Shown here: piece after piece, positions 43,275-51,354 of the stretch
Layout of the letters: each line of letters starts with the position of its first letter
Position numbering within the stretch: position 1 is the first letter of the stretch
NCBI RefSeq assembly: GCF_000265425.1
Contig: NC_018014.1
Location: forward strand, 310,001-374,000
Source: Terriglobus roseus DSM 18391
Lineage (GTDB): Bacteria > Acidobacteriota > Terriglobia > Terriglobales > Acidobacteriaceae
Direction of reading: 5' to 3'
DNA: 64,000 nt
Translations under genes and position numbers: made by a program
The notes under the pieces: model-generated
Told to the model about the DNA's origin: nothing
The model's database searches: none
What the model saw: only the letters and a program-made list of their open reading frames with translations

Positions 43275-44198
43275 ATGACCGAACAGGCACGCACCATCGG
43301 ACTGACGTTGTCGAAGCGCATCATTGCAGGGCTCGTGGGGCCAGACGGCCTGATCGGCAGCCTGCACTCCTATCCGGAAGACCAGTATTACGAAGACGCC
43401 CTCGTTGAAATGCCACGCGAACACCTGATCGCCGCCATGTGCGAGCAGATCGTCGCCGTCGCAAAAGACAACAACGGCGCGGAGTTGAGCGGCATTGGCG
43501 TTGCGCTGCCTGGCGTCGTACGCCATGGAGTCGTGGACGATGCACCCAATCTGCCGCAGATGAAGGGCGCGCGAATCGTAGCGGAACTCACCACCATGCT
43601 GAAGGAGCAGGGAATCGAAGCGCCGGTCACCGCAGTGAATGACGCCGACGCCGCAGCGGCGGGCCTGGCACAACAGCAGGGCAAGCTCGACAGCATGATC
43701 CGCGTCTGGACCATCGGCACCGGCATCGGCTTCGGACGCTATCCCATGGTGGAAGGCGTTGGCGAGGGCGGCCACACCGTGGTGACTCTCGACGATCGCG
43801 AGACCTACTGCGGCTGCGGCGGACGCGGCCACATCGAAGGCATCATGGGGCACCGCGCCATGCGCCTGCGCTTTCTCGACATGGAACCGGAGGACGTCTT
43901 CGAGGCTGCTGACAAAGGCGACGCGCGCTGCATCGAATTCAAGAAGCTGTGGCACAAGGCCCTGGCCGCCGGCACAGCCAGCTCGATCCACATGTCCGGC
44001 GCCGGCAAGTTTTACCTGACGGGCTATAACGTTCGTTTTGTTGAGCTTCCGTTGCTGAATCACTATGTGCAGCAGATGGTCCGCATGAGTCCGCTGCAGG
44101 CGTTTTCCATTGAAATCCGTCCGGAGAACCTTGAGATGATGGTCGTAGGAGCTGCCGTCATCGCACGGACAACGGCCGTCTCGCCGACAACGGCCTGA
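43275..44198 (+). CDS. ROK-family protein without the DxGGT phosphate motif
   Basis: A 307-residue ROK (repressor, ORF, kinase) protein. The fold is evident from GVALPGVV, NDADAAAAGLA (catalytic Asp position), GTGIGFGRYPMVEGVGEGGHTV and CGCGGRGHIEGI. But the N-terminus reads ARTIGLTLSKRIIAGLV, where sugar kinases have DIGGTK, so the first ATP phosphate-binding motif is missing. The zinc motif CxCGxxGCxE has His at the third Cys. It may be a degenerate kinase, a sugar-binding sensor or an enzyme with another substrate. It has no DNA-binding domain. Candidate promoter lies at 43135-43164. Confidence 0.82.
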   Translation: MTEQARTIGLTLSKRIIAGLVGPDGLIGSLHSYPEDQYYEDALVEMPREHLIAAMCEQIVAVAKDNNGAELSGIGVALPGVVRHGVVDDAPNLPQMKGARIVAELTTMLKEQGIEAPVTAVNDADAAAAGLAQQQGKLDSMIRVWTIGTGIGFGRYPMVEGVGEGGHTVVTLDDRETYCGCGGRGHIEGIMGHRAMRLRFLDMEPEDVFEAADKGDARCIEFKKLWHKALAAGTASSIHMSGAGKFYLTGYNVRFVELPLLNHYVQQMVRMSPLQAFSIEIRPENLEMMVVGAAVIARTTAVSPTTA

Positions 44199-44229
44199 CA
44201 ACACGCGCTGAATTGACGCGAGTCCAGGT

Positions 44230-44258
44230 TTGACCCGCTCTTTGCAGACCCCTATAAT
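44230..44258 (+). promoter_or_regulatory. Strong sigma-70-type promoter for the OmpH-like gene
   Basis: TTGACC (44230-44235) and TATAAT (44253-44258), 17 nt apart: one mismatch from consensus overall and the best promoter in the window. A leader of about 135 nt with several GC-rich hairpin-forming stretches follows before the start codon at 44402. An AAGGAG lies about 14 nt before that ATG, longer than usual spacing. Confidence 0.75.
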
Positions 44259-44401
44259 CCGTAGCATTGCCGGGCGTTTCGCCGGCGATGCGCCGTTTCT
44301 GGCGCTCGTCCGCACACCGCACAGGAGCAAGGCTAACGGTTGCCACCTACGGTGCCGGGCCATGACGGATCTTCGGGTCCCAAGGAGCAATACCAAATCT
44401 C

Positions 44402-45061
44402 ATGAATTACGTCTCCAAGTTCTCGACGCTTGTCGTCGGAATCGCTACTCTTGCGTGCTCCCCCGCCATGTTTGCCCAGGCCGCCGCTCCGCAGCCGGCA
44501 CCCGCTGCTGTTGCACCGCAGGCCATTCCCGCCAAGATCGCTCTGATCGCTTTCGAGCAGGCTGTCTTCGCAACCAACGAGGGACAGAAAGCTCTTGCTG
44601 ATGTGGGCAAGAAGTTCGAGCCCCAGAAGAGCAAGATTGCTGCGGAAGAGGCGGAGATCGAAAGCCTGCAGAAGCAGTTGCAGGGCGCGACGACCATCTC
44701 GGACGAAGACCGCGCCAGCCGCGTTCGCACCATCGATGCAAAGCAGAAGGCATACCAGCGCGACGGTGAGGATGCTCAGGCTGCCTACCAGAGCGATCTG
44801 CAGGAGGCCTACCAGAAGGTCGCGCAGAAGTTCAACGTCGTGATGCAGAAGTACGCGAATGACAACGGCTACACGTTGCTGCTGGACGTTAGCGGTCAGC
44901 AGAGCGCTGTTCTCTTTGCTGCTCCCCAGACCGACGTCACCCGCGCTGTGATTGAGGCCTACAACACGCAGTCGGGTGTTGCAGCCCAGCCTGCCGCAGG
45001 CCCAGCACCGGCTCGCACCGCACCGCGTCCGGCTACCACTCCCCGGCCCGCTGCGAAGTAA
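44402..45061 (+). CDS. OmpH/Skp-family periplasmic chaperone-like protein
   Basis: A 219-residue exported protein. Signal MNYVSKFSTLVVGIATLACSPAMFAQA, then a Pro/Ala stretch, IALIAFEQAVFATNEGQKALADVGKKFEPQKSKIAAEEAEIESLQKQ and a long predicted coiled coil (about residues 60-140), then FNVVMQKYANDNGYTLLLDVSGQQSAVLFA, the typical OmpH body. Skp-type proteins bind unfolded outer-membrane proteins with tentacle-like helices. The C-terminal 35 residues are Pro/Ala/Thr-rich. Driven by a strong promoter and followed by a strong terminator, so it is probably highly expressed. Confidence 0.88.
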   Translation: MNYVSKFSTLVVGIATLACSPAMFAQAAAPQPAPAAVAPQAIPAKIALIAFEQAVFATNEGQKALADVGKKFEPQKSKIAAEEAEIESLQKQLQGATTISDEDRASRVRTIDAKQKAYQRDGEDAQAAYQSDLQEAYQKVAQKFNVVMQKYANDNGYTLLLDVSGQQSAVLFAAPQTDVTRAVIEAYNTQSGVAAQPAAGPAPARTAPRPATTPRPAAK

Positions 45062-45089
45062 GCCGCACCGTACCAAAGCAGTGTTTTGG

Positions 45090-45121
45090 AAGGGCAGAAC
45101 CCAACGGGTTCTGCCCTTTCA
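45090..45121 (+). terminator. Terminator after the OmpH-like gene
   Basis: AAGGGCAGAACCC (45090-45102) pairs with GGGTTCTGCCCTT (45106-45118), a 13-bp stem with loop AAC, followed by TTC. Well placed 30 nt after the stop. Confidence 0.88.
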
Positions 45122-45345
45122 GCGTTTGGCGACCTTCAAGCTCTCGCAGAGGTAAAGCACCGCCGCCTGTGGAAATTTCTGTGGATCGCTGTGCCGGTTC
45201 GGAACGGACCGCAATGTTACAAGGCACCGGACGCTTGACACTCGTATGAATTTCTCTTCGATCGTGCCTGAAATCAATAGTTTGTAGCGAGCTGCGAGAT
45301 GAATAGAGCGTGAACGTGCGACTTCGCTATTTTTTTGAGAAATCG

Positions 45346-46548
45346 ATGCTTTCCACAGATCGCCCTTGGCGTTCCTCAGGTCCCATAGCCCATTTAGGTC
45401 TTGCGCTCACCCTTGTGTTTGCGCTTACGGCCCACGCAAAGGCATTTCAGAGTCCTGCAGAGGAGGCTGGAAAGAGCGTTGGGCAACGGCTGGCAGATGA
45501 CCTGACCTGGACGGTCCCGCAGCGTGATCAGCGCTTCGCTCACATGGACAGGGTCTTCCCGGCCCACATTGTCCGGCGCGGCGGTCCTGTGAAACGCCTC
45601 AAGCATGGTGCCGGCCTGTCGGGGGTGGACGTTGCGGCATATATGGCGGCAGAGCACCTTGCGGGCGTCCTGGTGCTGCAGCACGGTCGTGTGCGCGCCG
45701 AGCGGTATGCGCTGGGGCTGACACCGGGGGGCCACTGGACGAGCTTCTCGATGACCAAGGCCGTTACGGACACGCTGGCCGGCGCCGCACTGCACAACGG
45801 AGCGCTACGCTCTCTGGGCGATGACGTGACCGCCTATCTGCCGGAGATGCGCGGCAGTGCGTATGACGGCGTGACGATTCGGCAGTTGATGACGATGACC
45901 AGCGGCGTCCGCTGGAATGAGAACTACACGTCAGCCGATGCGGACAATGTCCGGCTCTACACGACCGAAGCTCCGCCCGGAAAGAACAGCACTGTCGAAT
46001 ACATGCGGTCGCTTCCGCGCGAGGTCGCACCCGGCACGCGCTGGCACTACAACACCGGCGAGACCGACCTGCTGGGTGTGTTGCTGCGTCGCGCGACGGG
46101 GAAGACGCTGGCCGGACAGCTCTCCGCCGCGGTGTGGCAGCACGCCGGCATGGAACACGATGCAACGTGGATCGCTACTGCTTCCGGTGCCGCCGGTGAG
46201 GAGTTCGGTGGCTCTGGGCTGTCAGCCTCGCTGCGCGATTTTGGACGGCTCGGCTTGTGGGTCTTGGACGGCGGCGGTGCCACCGTACCCGCGGGCTGGT
46301 TGGCAGAGGCAACGACGGCGCAGGTGAAGGCAGGCGGCGCGGCTTACGGCTATGGCTGGTGGCCGCAACCGGACGGCAGCTTCGCCGCGCTTGGCATCTT
46401 CGGTCAGTCGATCCTGATCGACGCGAAGCGAAGGCTTGTCATCGTGACGCTGGGCGACTGGCCGGAGGCCTCTGGGGCTGCGCACTCCGCAGCGCGTGCG
46501 GCCTTCTGGGCAAAGGTGAAGGCTGCGATCGACGGAGAACGAAGGTAG
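45346..46548 (+). CDS. Exported serine hydrolase (beta-lactamase/penicillin-binding family C)
   Basis: A 400-residue secreted hydrolase. An N-terminal signal stretch (PIAHLGLALTLVFALTAHAKA) is followed by the beta-lactamase fold: TSFSMTKAV carries the SxxK motif (SMTK), RWHYNTGETDLLGVLLRR the YxN-type motif (YNT), and a late LGIFGQSILID the third region (in the place of HxG/KTG). Catalytic Ser is in SMTK. Such proteins are esterases or D-amino-acid-peptidases. Start at ATG 45346 has GAGA upstream; a GTG 36 nt earlier is the other possibility. Confidence 0.82.
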   Translation: MLSTDRPWRSSGPIAHLGLALTLVFALTAHAKAFQSPAEEAGKSVGQRLADDLTWTVPQRDQRFAHMDRVFPAHIVRRGGPVKRLKHGAGLSGVDVAAYMAAEHLAGVLVLQHGRVRAERYALGLTPGGHWTSFSMTKAVTDTLAGAALHNGALRSLGDDVTAYLPEMRGSAYDGVTIRQLMTMTSGVRWNENYTSADADNVRLYTTEAPPGKNSTVEYMRSLPREVAPGTRWHYNTGETDLLGVLLRRATGKTLAGQLSAAVWQHAGMEHDATWIATASGAAGEEFGGSGLSASLRDFGRLGLWVLDGGGATVPAGWLAEATTAQVKAGGAAYGYGWWPQPDGSFAALGIFGQSILIDAKRRLVIVTLGDWPEASGAAHSAARAAFWAKVKAAIDGERR

Positions 46549-46603
46549 CGTCTCGATCCCGACGCATCTCAACTCCCGTGATCGCAGCCCTTCCACGCCG
46601 AGC

Positions 46604-49117
46604 TTAGTTCGTCGGCACCTTCCAGATGTCCTTGCAGTATTCCCGGATGGTGCGGTCGCTTGAGAACTTGCCGGAGCGTGCGGTGTTCAGTAGCGACATA
46701 CGACCCCAACGCACCGTGTCGCCGTAGGCGCTGCCCGCCTCGGCCTGTGCCGCGGCGTAGGCGTCGAAGTCTGCCATGACAAAGTAACGATCCGTCGTCG
46801 TCAGTTCTTTTACCAGCGGCGCGAACAGGTCGCGATCTCCGTTGGAGAAGCGGCCGTCGCGCAAGCCATCGATCACTTCTTTCAGTGCAGGGCTCTTGTC
46901 GTAGTAAGTGTTTGGACTGTAGCCGGTCCGCGTCAGGTCGGCGATCTGCGGAGCGGTGAGGCCGAAGAGAAAGAAGTTATCTTCGCCGGCCTCTTCGCGG
47001 ATCTCGATGTTGGCGCCGTCCAGTGTGCCGATGGCGACTGCGCCATTCATCATGAACTTCATGCAGCCGGTGCCACTGGCTTCCAGGCCCGCCGTGGAGA
47101 TCTGCTCAGACAAGTCAGCCGCGGGATAGATGCGTTGTCCCACCGATACCGAATAATTCGGCACGAAGATTACCTTCAGCAGGTCGCGTGTCTGCGGATC
47201 GTTATTGACCAGGTCGCCGACCGTGCAGATCAACTTGATGATCAGCTTCGCCATCGTGTAACTGGGTGCGGCCTTGCCGCCGAAGAGGAAGGTGCGTGGT
47301 GTCAGGTTCTTCGCGGTGCCGTTCTTGATCGCGCAGTAGAGCGACAGAATATGCAGCGCGTTCAGGTGCTGGCGCTTGTACTCATGCAGCCGCTTCACCT
47401 GTGCGTCGAACATCGACTCCGGATTGATGTCGATTGACATGGTCCGCTTGATGAACGCACCCAGCCGAGCCTTTGCACCCTCCTGGGTCTTGCGCCAGCG
47501 CTGAAGAAATCCGGTGTCCGTTGCGAAATGCTCGAGCGCCGTAAGACCGTACAAATCCTTGTGCCAGCGTGTTCCGATGGTCTCGTCGATCAACGCCGTC
47601 AGATCCGGATTGGAGAGCATTAACCAGCGGCGCGGTGTCACTCCATTGGTCTTGTTGCTGAAACGTTCCGGGAAGGCCTCGTAGAAATCCTTCAGTGTGC
47701 TTGCTTCCAGCAGGTTCGTGTGCAACTCTGCAACACCGTTGATAGCCTTGCTGCCAACGACAGCGAGCTTCGCCATCTGAACGCTGCGTTCGCCATCTTC
47801 GCCGATGATGCTCATGCGGCGCATGCGTGCATCGTCGTTGGGAAACTTCAAGCGCATCGCGTCGAGGAAGTGCTCGTTGATCTCGTCGATGATCTCGAGA
47901 TGGCGCGGCAGCAGGTTGCCGAACATTTCCAAAGGCCAGCGTTCCAGCGCCTCGGGCAGCAGTGTGTGATTGGTGTAGCCAAAGGTGTTCTGCGTCACAC
48001 GCCAGGCTTCGTCCCACGGCATGGCGTGCTCATCCATCAACAAACGCATCAGCTCAGCAATGCCGATGGAGGGATGCGTATCGTTCAACTGCACGGTCCA
48101 CTTCTTATCGAACTCGTTCAGGGGCTTACCGAACGTCAAGTGAAGTTGCACCATGTCCTGCAACGAGCAGGAAGTGAAGAAGTACTGTTGCATCAACCGC
48201 AGGCGCTTGCCTTCGATCTTCTCGTCGGGTGGATACAGCACCTTGCTGATGGTCTCGGATTCCATCTTCGCTCGTACCGCCCCGGTATAGTCGCCCGTGT
48301 TAAAGGTGGCCAGGTCGAAGCTGTCGATCGCCTCACTCTTCCATAGGCGCAGGCGGTTGACTGTCTTGGTCTGATAGCCGGGGATGGGTGTGTCATAGGG
48401 AATGCCCTTCACACACTGGCCGGGGATCCACTTGTGTCGCAGCGCGCCTTTGTCGTCGGTGTAGGTCTCTGTATGACCGAAGAAGCCTACCTGGTACGAC
48501 ATGGATGCTGCGATCTCCCACGGGTTACCGAACTGCAGCCACTTGTCGGACTTCTCTACCTGCCATCCGTCCTGAATCTCCTGGCGGAAGATGCCGAACT
48601 CGTACCGCAGGCCGTAACCGACGACGGGTGTGTTGAGTGTGGAGAGCGAGTCAAGAAAGCACGCTGCAAGCCGGCCGAGTCCACCATTGCCCAGGCCTGG
48701 TTCCGGCTCCTCACAGGCGATGGTTTTCAGGTCCAGGCCAAGCTCGTTCAGGGCCTCGGTCATCTGCCGAGTCAGGTCGAGATTGAGCAGGTCGTTCTCA
48801 AGGTGCGGTCCCAACAGGTACTCGGCGGAGAGATAGCCGACCACACGCACGTCCCGATCGCGATAGGTCTCGATCGTGTCGAGCCAGTTGTCCATGAGGC
48901 GATCGCGCACCACGGCGGAGAGCGCGTGGTACTGATCCAGCGTGGTCGAGTACTCAAGCGGCCGACCGACCGTGTGCGTCATGTGGTTGCGGAACGAGAT
49001 CTCAAGGTCCTTTGCGGAGGTTCCCGAGCGGTTCTCGTTAGGCTGCGTCTCCTGCGCCTGCTGGTTTGGTTCATGTTGCTGAGGCGCGGGCTGCTGCTGT
49101 TCCTGCATGGGGCTCAT
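46604..49117 (-). CDS. glgP: Glycogen/alpha-glucan phosphorylase
   Basis: An 837-residue PLP enzyme that releases glucose-1-phosphate from glycogen or maltodextrins. After an N-terminal Gln-rich tail (about 35 residues) come YLSAEYLLGPHLENDLLNL, EPEPGLGNGGLGRLAACFLDSLSTLNTPVVGYGLRYEFGIF, TNGVTPRRWL, MFDAQVKRLHEYKRQHLN and FVPNYSVSVGQRIYPAADLSEQISTAG. The PLP lysine lies in EASGTGCMKFMMNGA; other phosphorylases usually have Asn where Cys stands here (GTGNMK). Start at 49117 has GGAG 6 nt upstream. Divergent from thiE, so a promoter region of about 115 nt lies between. Confidence 0.93.
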   Translation of the reverse strand: MSPMQEQQQPAPQQHEPNQQAQETQPNENRSGTSAKDLEISFRNHMTHTVGRPLEYSTTLDQYHALSAVVRDRLMDNWLDTIETYRDRDVRVVGYLSAEYLLGPHLENDLLNLDLTRQMTEALNELGLDLKTIACEEPEPGLGNGGLGRLAACFLDSLSTLNTPVVGYGLRYEFGIFRQEIQDGWQVEKSDKWLQFGNPWEIAASMSYQVGFFGHTETYTDDKGALRHKWIPGQCVKGIPYDTPIPGYQTKTVNRLRLWKSEAIDSFDLATFNTGDYTGAVRAKMESETISKVLYPPDEKIEGKRLRLMQQYFFTSCSLQDMVQLHLTFGKPLNEFDKKWTVQLNDTHPSIGIAELMRLLMDEHAMPWDEAWRVTQNTFGYTNHTLLPEALERWPLEMFGNLLPRHLEIIDEINEHFLDAMRLKFPNDDARMRRMSIIGEDGERSVQMAKLAVVGSKAINGVAELHTNLLEASTLKDFYEAFPERFSNKTNGVTPRRWLMLSNPDLTALIDETIGTRWHKDLYGLTALEHFATDTGFLQRWRKTQEGAKARLGAFIKRTMSIDINPESMFDAQVKRLHEYKRQHLNALHILSLYCAIKNGTAKNLTPRTFLFGGKAAPSYTMAKLIIKLICTVGDLVNNDPQTRDLLKVIFVPNYSVSVGQRIYPAADLSEQISTAGLEASGTGCMKFMMNGAVAIGTLDGANIEIREEAGEDNFFLFGLTAPQIADLTRTGYSPNTYYDKSPALKEVIDGLRDGRFSNGDRDLFAPLVKELTTTDRYFVMADFDAYAAAQAEAGSAYGDTVRWGRMSLLNTARSGKFSSDRTIREYCKDIWKVPTN

Positions 49118-49230
49118 CGGGTCTCCGTGAATGCGTGTCTTCTTTGGGATGCGCGACAGAAGGCTTTGGCTCGCGCTCTTTTCTCCAGCGTGTGCATTGC
49201 GCATGCTTTCGCCGGTATCGTGGAAGAACG

Positions 49231-49806
49231 ATGCTGCGTTATGCGATTACAGACCGACAAATGTTTCCCGGAGATGAACAGGCCCGCCGCGAGGCGCTTA
49301 TCGCGCAGGCCGCGCGCTTATCTCGCGATGGTGTGGAGTACCTGCAACTGCGTGAGAAAGACCTCTCGGAGAGCGAGACCGTTGCGCTGGTGAAGGCGGT
49401 TCGCGCTGCTTTGCTTGAGGGCGGCGGCGCCCCGAAGCTGCTGCTGAACGGCACGGCAGCGCTCGCGCAATGGGCCGGTGCCGATGGTGTTCACCTGTCG
49501 TCCACAACCTTCTCGCAGAACCTGCAGACGATGCGCGGTCTGATCGTCAGCGCATCCTGCCACACCATCGCAGACGTGCGCCGTGCTGCAGAGTTCGCAG
49601 ACGTGATCCTGTTTGGTCCGGTCTTTGAGAAGCGCGTCGCAGGCGAGTTGGTCAGCGAAGGTGTTGGGCTTGATCGCCTTCGCGAAGCTTGCGCTGAGGC
49701 TGAGGGCTTGCCGGTGTTCGCGCTGGGTGGCGTGGATCACTCGAACGCTCAGGCTTGTGTGGATGCGGGAGCGGCTGGTGTCGCGGGGATTCGGATGTTT
49801 GCCTAG
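49231..49806 (+). CDS. thiE: Thiamine phosphate synthase
   Basis: A 191-residue TIM-barrel enzyme that joins the pyrimidine and thiazole phosphates to make thiamine phosphate. MLRYAITDRQMF opens with the family YAITD, then GVEYLQLREKDL (Q-R-K substrate contacts), LLLNGTAALAQWAGADGVHLSS, GLIVSASCHTIADVRRAAEFADVILFGPVFEKR and PVFALGGVDHSNAQACVDAGAAGVAGIRMF. The start ATG is at 49231 with GGAAGA upstream; an N-terminal extension of the frame is spurious. No TPP riboswitch was seen before it. It ends 3 nt before the convergent mutM stop. Confidence 0.92.
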   Translation: MLRYAITDRQMFPGDEQARREALIAQAARLSRDGVEYLQLREKDLSESETVALVKAVRAALLEGGGAPKLLLNGTAALAQWAGADGVHLSSTTFSQNLQTMRGLIVSASCHTIADVRRAAEFADVILFGPVFEKRVAGELVSEGVGLDRLREACAEAEGLPVFALGGVDHSNAQACVDAGAAGVAGIRMFA

Positions 49807-49809
49807 CGT

Positions 49810-50625
49810 TTACTTCTGGCAGGTCTTGCAGAAATGCGTTGATCGTCCACCGAGCACAATGCGCTGTACCGGGGCGGCGCAGTCTTTGCAGGGCTCGCCG
49901 GTGCGGCTGTAGACGCGGTGTTCGAGTTGGAAGAAGCCGCGTACGCCGTCGGCGTCTACGTAGTCGCTGACGGACGAACCGCCCAGTTGGATCGCGTGTT
50001 TCAGCACCGTCTGTAGTGCCGCGTGCAGCTTTGTGAGTTCGGCGCGGGTCAATCGGCCCGCGTGTCGCTTGGGTCGTATGCCTGCGCGGAAGAGGCTTTC
50101 GTCTGCGTAGATGTTGCCGACCCCGTGTAGCAGCGATTGATTCAGCAGGGCCGATTTAATCGGAGTCTTGCGGCCTTTGAAGAGTGCGACGAAGTCGTTG
50201 AGTGTGATCGTCAACGGTTCTTTGCCGGGGCCTTCGTATTCGGTGCCTTCGTCAACGATGCCGACGCGGCCAAAGCGGCGTGGATCGACAAAGCGTACGT
50301 CGCGGCCGTCGTGCAGATGCAGTGTGACGTGCGTGTGCGGGGGCATGGGGACGTCGCGTTTGCTCACGAGGAGGCGGCCTGTCATGCCCAGGTGCACGGT
50401 CATCTGTGCGGCCTTGCGGTCGCGTTGCGAGATGTCCATCACGATGGTCTTGCCGACGCGGCGCACGCGTTCGATGCGCGCTCCGGTGAGCGTCTCTTCT
50501 AGGTGCGCAGGCGTGGACTTGAGTGGCTCTTTGTGGGGGCCGATGGTGATTGCGTGGATGCGTGCGCCGCGCACGCGCTCGTGTACGCCATTGGCTACGG
50601 TTTCTACTTCAGGGAGTTCCGGCAT
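49810..50625 (-). CDS. mutM: Formamidopyrimidine-DNA glycosylase
   Basis: A 271-residue bifunctional glycosylase/AP lyase that removes 8-oxoguanine. The catalytic N-terminus is PELPEVETVANGV with Pro2 after Met removal. DPRRFGRVG, LLNQSLLHGVGNIYADESLFRAGI and the zinc finger CKDCAAPVQRIVLGGRSTHFCKTCQ at the C-terminus are all intact, with four Cys. Length is normal. The gene is convergent with thiE and divergent from the EF-P gene. Confidence 0.94.
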   Translation of the reverse strand: MPELPEVETVANGVHERVRGARIHAITIGPHKEPLKSTPAHLEETLTGARIERVRRVGKTIVMDISQRDRKAAQMTVHLGMTGRLLVSKRDVPMPPHTHVTLHLHDGRDVRFVDPRRFGRVGIVDEGTEYEGPGKEPLTITLNDFVALFKGRKTPIKSALLNQSLLHGVGNIYADESLFRAGIRPKRHAGRLTRAELTKLHAALQTVLKHAIQLGGSSVSDYVDADGVRGFFQLEHRVYSRTGEPCKDCAAPVQRIVLGGRSTHFCKTCQK

Positions 50626-50706
50626 CGCTAGGATTGGATGCGGCCGGGCGGCGGGCGCTTCCGATATGCTGGTGTGAGGTTTTTACCGCAAAAGGGAGCA
50701 GCACCC

Positions 50707-51282
50707 ATGGCCTCACTGATCGACGCGATCGACGTCAAGCGCAAGATGTACTTCGAACTTGAGGGCGTGCCTTATCACTGCCTTGACAAGGAAATCAGCA
50801 CGCCGACGGCGCGTGGCGGGCAGACGCTGGTTCGTTTGAAGATGCGGAATCTGCTGACGCGCGCGGTGTTCGACAAGACTTTTAAAGCGGACGACAAATT
50901 CAAGGAACCAGACCTGGAAGATGTTGAAGCGACATACCTTTACAACGACGCAGATGGCGCTTATTTCCTGGATCAGACCAGTTTTGAGACGCTTCAGTTG
51001 AGCAACGAAATGCTCGGCGACGCGCTGGAGTTCCTGCTGGAGGGAACTGCCGTCCAGATCGAGAAGTTCGAGGGCAATCCCATTGGTCTGCAGTTGCCGA
51101 TGCATGTCGAACTGACGGTCAAGGAGACGGAGCCGGGCTTCAAGGGTGACACCGCGACCGGCACGACGAGCAAGCCGGCGACGATGGAGACGGGACTGGT
51201 CATGCGGGTGCCTTCGTTTGTGAAGGAAGGCGACAAGATCAAGATTGCTACCGAGGGTCGCGAGTTCGCCGGACGGATGTAG
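50707..51282 (+). CDS. efp: Elongation factor P family, YeiP/EfpL-type loop
   Basis: A 191-residue three-domain protein that rescues ribosomes stalled at proline stretches. The tip loop reads EISTPTARGGQTLVRLKMRN, so Arg36 is at the position of the usual modified Lys or Arg, and the PTARG sequence matches the YeiP/EfpL subgroup. VEATYLYNDADGAYFLDQTSFETLQL and the ending KIATEGREFAGRM are typical of domains II and III. GGGAG is 9 nt upstream. No EpmA, EarP or YmfI-like modifying gene is nearby, which agrees with an unmodified Arg. It is followed by a strong terminator. Confidence 0.92.
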   Translation: MASLIDAIDVKRKMYFELEGVPYHCLDKEISTPTARGGQTLVRLKMRNLLTRAVFDKTFKADDKFKEPDLEDVEATYLYNDADGAYFLDQTSFETLQLSNEMLGDALEFLLEGTAVQIEKFEGNPIGLQLPMHVELTVKETEPGFKGDTATGTTSKPATMETGLVMRVPSFVKEGDKIKIATEGREFAGRM

Positions 51283-51301
51283 ACTTCGGGCGATATCAGA
51301 C

Positions 51302-51342
51302 AAACGACCCCAGCGGCTTGATCCGCTGGGGTCGTTTGTTTT
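51302..51342. terminator. Bidirectional terminator
   Basis: AAACGACCCCAGCGG (51302-51316) pairs with CCGCTGGGGTCGTTT (51323-51337), 15 bp, loop CTTGAT, followed by GTTTT. Serves the EF-P gene and, in reverse, the convergent PHP gene. Confidence 0.9.
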
Positions 51343-51354
51343 GCTGAGAGGTCG

